Assembly (NCBI GenBank): GCA_963820035.1
Contig: CAWFYK010000001.1
Location: 310,001 to 374,000 of the forward strand
Direction of reading: 5' to 3'
Length of the DNA: 64,000 nucleotides
Source of the DNA: JAWWPG01 sp963820035
Lineage (GTDB): Bacteria > Actinomycetota > Actinomycetes > Propionibacteriales > Nocardioidaceae
Positions within the stretch are counted from its first letter, which is position 1; each line of letters starts with the position of its first letter. The translations under genes were made by a program, and so were the position numbers. Below the pieces are notes generated by a model. That model made no database searches. It had not been told where the DNA came from and saw only the letters and a list, made by a program, of their open reading frames with translations. Shown here piece by piece: positions 61,509-64,000 of this stretch.

Positions 61509-61544
61509 TTGCGTAGATCACGCTGTGTTTCTTTATGAGAGACA
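61509..61544 (+). promoter_or_regulatory. Putative promoter/operator before aldehyde dehydrogenase gene
   Basis: TTGCGT (61509-61514), about 17-18 bp, then TTATGA form a possible promoter. An imperfect dyad, TGTTTCT-TTATG-AGAGACA (61526-61544), covers the -10 and could bind IclR 2. Confidence 0.35.
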
Positions 61545-61575
61545 ACAGTCTGAGTGATCGCCGGACGGAGGTTCC

Positions 61576-63046
61576 GTGGCCGAGCTCTACATCGACGGGG
61601 CGTGGGTCGGGGCTGTCGAAGGAGGCAGCCGCGAGATCCGGTGTCCGGCAACCCAGGAGCTCGTGGCTGTCGTCGACGAGGCGACGGCGCCGGATACGAC
61701 GGCGGCCATCGCAGCCGCTCGCCGCGCTTTCGACACGTCCGGGTGGGCGACCAGCTCGGTCCATGACCGGACTGCCCTGCTGGACCGGCTCGCGGATCTG
61801 CTCGTCGAGCACAAGGCCGACGTCGCGCGCGCCGAGTCTCTCGACACCGGCAAACGGCTGGTCGAGAGCGAGTACGACGTCGACGACATCGTCGGGGTGT
61901 TCCGCTACTACGCCCAGGTCGCCGCCGAGGACGCCGGCCGCGTGGTCGACACCGGCAGGCCGGACGTCCGCAGCCGCGTCGTACACGAGCCGATCGGTGT
62001 CTGCGGGCTGATCACGCCCTGGAACTACCCGCTGCTGCAGACCTCCTGGAAGGTGGCGCCGGCCCTCGCCGCGGGCAACACCTTCGTGCTCAAGCCGAGT
62101 GAGCTCACACCTTCGACCGCCATCCTGCTGATGCGTTACCTCGAGGAGGCCGGCTTCCCCGGGCGTGGGCAACCTGGTCCTCGGTGCCGGCGCCACCGTC
62201 GGTGCCCCGCTCGCGGAGGATCCCGCGGTCGACCTGGTCTCCTTCACCGGTGGCGTGCAGACCGGTCGCCATCTGATGGCGGCGGCCTCGACGACGGTCA
62301 AGAAAGTGGCGCTCGAGCTGGGTGGCAAGAACCCCAACGTGGTCTTCGCCGACTGCAACTACGACGTCGCTCTCGACTTCGCCCTCACCGCGGTCTTCCT
62401 GCACTCCGGACAGGTGTGCTCGGCCGGCGCCCGGCTGGTGGTGGAGGACTCGATCAAGGATCGTTTCGTGGACGACCTGGTCGCCAAGGCCCGGCAGATC
62501 AGGCTGGGTGGCCCGTTCGACGACAAGGCGGAGACCGGGTCGCTCATCTCGGCCGCTCACCGGGACAAGGTGGAGGCCTATGTCGCGGCGGGTCTGGCCG
62601 AGGGTGCCGTCCTGCGCTGCGGCGGGGCTCGACCCGACGATCCCGAGCTGGCGAAGGGCTTCTACTACCTCCCCACCGTCCTCGACGGATGTACGGCGGG
62701 GATGTCGGTCGTCGCGGAGGAGTCTTTCGGCCCAGTGCTCACGGTGGAGTCCTTCTCCGGGGAGGACGAGGCGGTCGCGATCGCCAACGACAGCATCTAC
62801 GGGCTGGCCGGCGCCGTCTGGACCGAGAACGCCGGCCGGGCAGAACGCGTCGCGGCTCGGTTGCGCATGGGCACCGTGTGGATCAACGACTACCACCCTT
62901 ATGTGCCGCAGGCCGAATGGGGCGGCTACAAGCAGTCCGGGTTCGGCCGCGAGCTCGGCGCGCACGGCATCGCCGAATACCGCGAGACCAAGCACATCTG
63001 GCACAACGTGCGCCCCGAGGCGCAACGCTGGTTCGGCGGCGCCTGA
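61576..63046 (+). pseudogene. Betaine aldehyde dehydrogenase-like gene with frameshift
   Basis: From the GTG at 61576 (GGAGG four bases upstream) the first frame encodes an aldehyde dehydrogenase start (AELYIDGAWVGAVEGGSREI; ICGLITPWNYPLLQTSWKVA) to GFP at about 62160. The rest, from GVGNLVLGAGATVG, is in another frame to 63046, with the Glu in VALELGGKNPNVV and Cys in HSGQVCSAGARLV. The junction reads CCCCGGGCGTG where GFPAGVGNL would need two more bases. Without the shift it would be about 490 residues, the normal size. Either a real null allele or a sequencing error. It overlaps the next gene by TGATG. Confidence 0.85.
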
Positions 63047-64000
63047 TGGCGCAGCCGAGCGAGACCTGGGACTTCGTCATCGTGGGGGGAGGCTCGGCCG
63101 GCTGCGCACTCGCCAACCGGCTCAGCGCCGACCCCGCCACGTCAGTGCTCGTCCTCGAGGCTGGTCGCTCTGACTACAGGTTCGACCCGTTCATCCATAT
63201 GCCGGCTGCGTTGCCGATCCCCATCGGAAACCGGTTCTATGACTGGAAGTACGAGTCCGAGCCCGAGCCGCAGATGAACGGCCGCAAGGTCTTTCACGCC
63301 AGGGGGAAGGTCCTGGGCGGTTCGAGCAGCATCAACGGAATGATCTTCCAGCGCGGCAACCCACTCGACTTCGAGCGGTGGGCCGCCGATCCCGGCATGG
63401 AGAGCTGGGACTACCTGCACTGCCTGCCCTACTTCAAGAAGATGGAGACCTGCCTGGCGGGCGCGGACGCCTGGCGCGGCGGCGACGGACCTCTGGTCTT
63501 GGAGCGCGGGCCGGCGGAGAACCCGCTGTTCGCGGCGTTCTTCGAGGCGGCCGAGCAGGCGGGCTACCCGCCCACCACCGATGTCAACGGCTACCGCCAA
63601 GAGGGATTCGCGCGCTTCGACCGCAACGTCCATCGGGGTCGGCGGCTGTCAGCCGCTCGTGCCTACCTGCATCCCGTGATGGCCCGCAAGAACCTGAAAG
63701 TCGAGACGCACGCGCTCGTCACGGGAGTCGTGTTCGAGGGCAGACGTGCCGTCGGAGTCAACTACCTGCGTGGTGGACGGCTGTCGCGACGGGTGACCGC
63801 CGGCGAGGTGATCCTCTGCGGGGGAGCGATCAACACCCCGCAGCTGCTTCAGCTGTCGGGAGTGGGCCCCTCCGACCTGTTGGAGGAGGTCGGGATCCGT
63901 CCCGTCCATCACCTTCCCGGGGTCGGCCAGAACCTGCAGGACCACCTCGAGGTCTACATCCAGTACGCGTCCAAGCAGCCCGTCTCCATCGCGCCCGGCC
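63046..64000 (+). CDS. Choline dehydrogenase-like GMC oxidoreductase, 3' end cut by window
   Basis: 318 residues visible. FAD motif FVIVGGGSAGCALANRLSAD, GMC signature 1 region HARGKVLGGSSSINGMIFQR and signature 2 region GGAINTPQLLQLSGVGPSDL. This is the BetA/choline dehydrogenase group of GMC enzymes; other primary alcohols are possible substrates. It overlaps the aldehyde dehydrogenase stop by one base (TGATG), giving the usual choline-to-betaine pair. Confidence 0.88.
   Translation, partial: MAQPSETWDFVIVGGGSAGCALANRLSADPATSVLVLEAGRSDYRFDPFIHMPAALPIPIGNRFYDWKYESEPEPQMNGRKVFHARGKVLGGSSSINGMIFQRGNPLDFERWAADPGMESWDYLHCLPYFKKMETCLAGADAWRGGDGPLVLERGPAENPLFAAFFEAAEQAGYPPTTDVNGYRQEGFARFDRNVHRGRRLSAARAYLHPVMARKNLKVETHALVTGVVFEGRRAVGVNYLRGGRLSRRVTAGEVILCGGAINTPQLLQLSGVGPSDLLEEVGIRPVHHLPGVGQNLQDHLEVYIQYASKQPVSIAPG

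Noticed and set aside
62322..63173. Third-frame open reading in the aldehyde dehydrogenase region
   Set aside because: Ser/Arg/Thr-rich shadow; the aldehyde dehydrogenase motifs are in the frame ending at 63046.

Overview
The window is high-GC DNA with GTG and TTG starts, ATGA/GTGA gene overlaps and several leaderless-looking promoters (TAnnnT followed by 6 bases and the start codon). It carries actinobacterial marker genes (guaB-guaB3, a ChoD-like GMC oxidoreductase, perM-purN-purH, DUF3017, PspC sensors). Gene order recalls two Mycobacterium tuberculosis blocks (guaB2-guaB3-choD and sucCD-perM-purN-purH). Content and style suggest a soil-type actinomycete, plausibly Nocardioidaceae; the family-level placement is inference.

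Layout. 1-14.4 kb: guanine nucleotide genes (guaB cut by the window edge, guaB3, guaA) interspersed with a C-N hydrolase, a DUF559/AbiEi-like protein, kynureninase, a sulfotransferase/glycosyltransferase pair, gabD2 and a ChoD-like oxidase. 14.4-21.5 kb: thrC, a secreted phosphoesterase, a decayed second thrC 3' end, a secreted protein, an aldo-keto reductase with TspO, and a beta-propeller relic. 21.5-29.6 kb: an asymmetric heterodimeric ABC exporter and a PspC envelope-stress module. 29.8-37.9 kb: pcrA and a divergent type III polyketide/isoprenoid cluster (T3PKS, ICMT-like methyltransferase, FAD oxidoreductase, idi; opposite, UbiA and a geranylgeranyl-reductase-like enzyme). 38-49.4 kb: lipase, B12 domain, alpha/beta hydrolase, sucCD, a sigma-like membrane fusion, perM, purN, purH.

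50.7-64 kb: a C1/quaternary-amine island. On the minus strand an IclR regulator, corrinoid protein, methyl-THF:corrinoid methyltransferase, RACE-type reactivase and DUF1638 protein are translationally coupled. Divergent from them is a non-pyrrolysine MttB-family methyltransferase. Around them lie folD, methylene-THF reductase, purU, a second IclR, a frameshifted betaine-aldehyde-dehydrogenase-like gene and a choline-dehydrogenase-like gene cut by the window end. Together they could oxidise choline to glycine betaine, demethylate it through corrinoid and THF, and send the methyl carbon to formate or purines (inference).

Threaded through the window are two families of 22-bp-period tandem arrays and one 55-bp palindrome family, all intergenic. 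All four arrays of one family start 0-54 bp downstream of a stop codon in the sense orientation. These arrays and the corrinoid island are the two most interesting signals here. No tRNA, rRNA, CRISPR array or insertion sequence was recognised.
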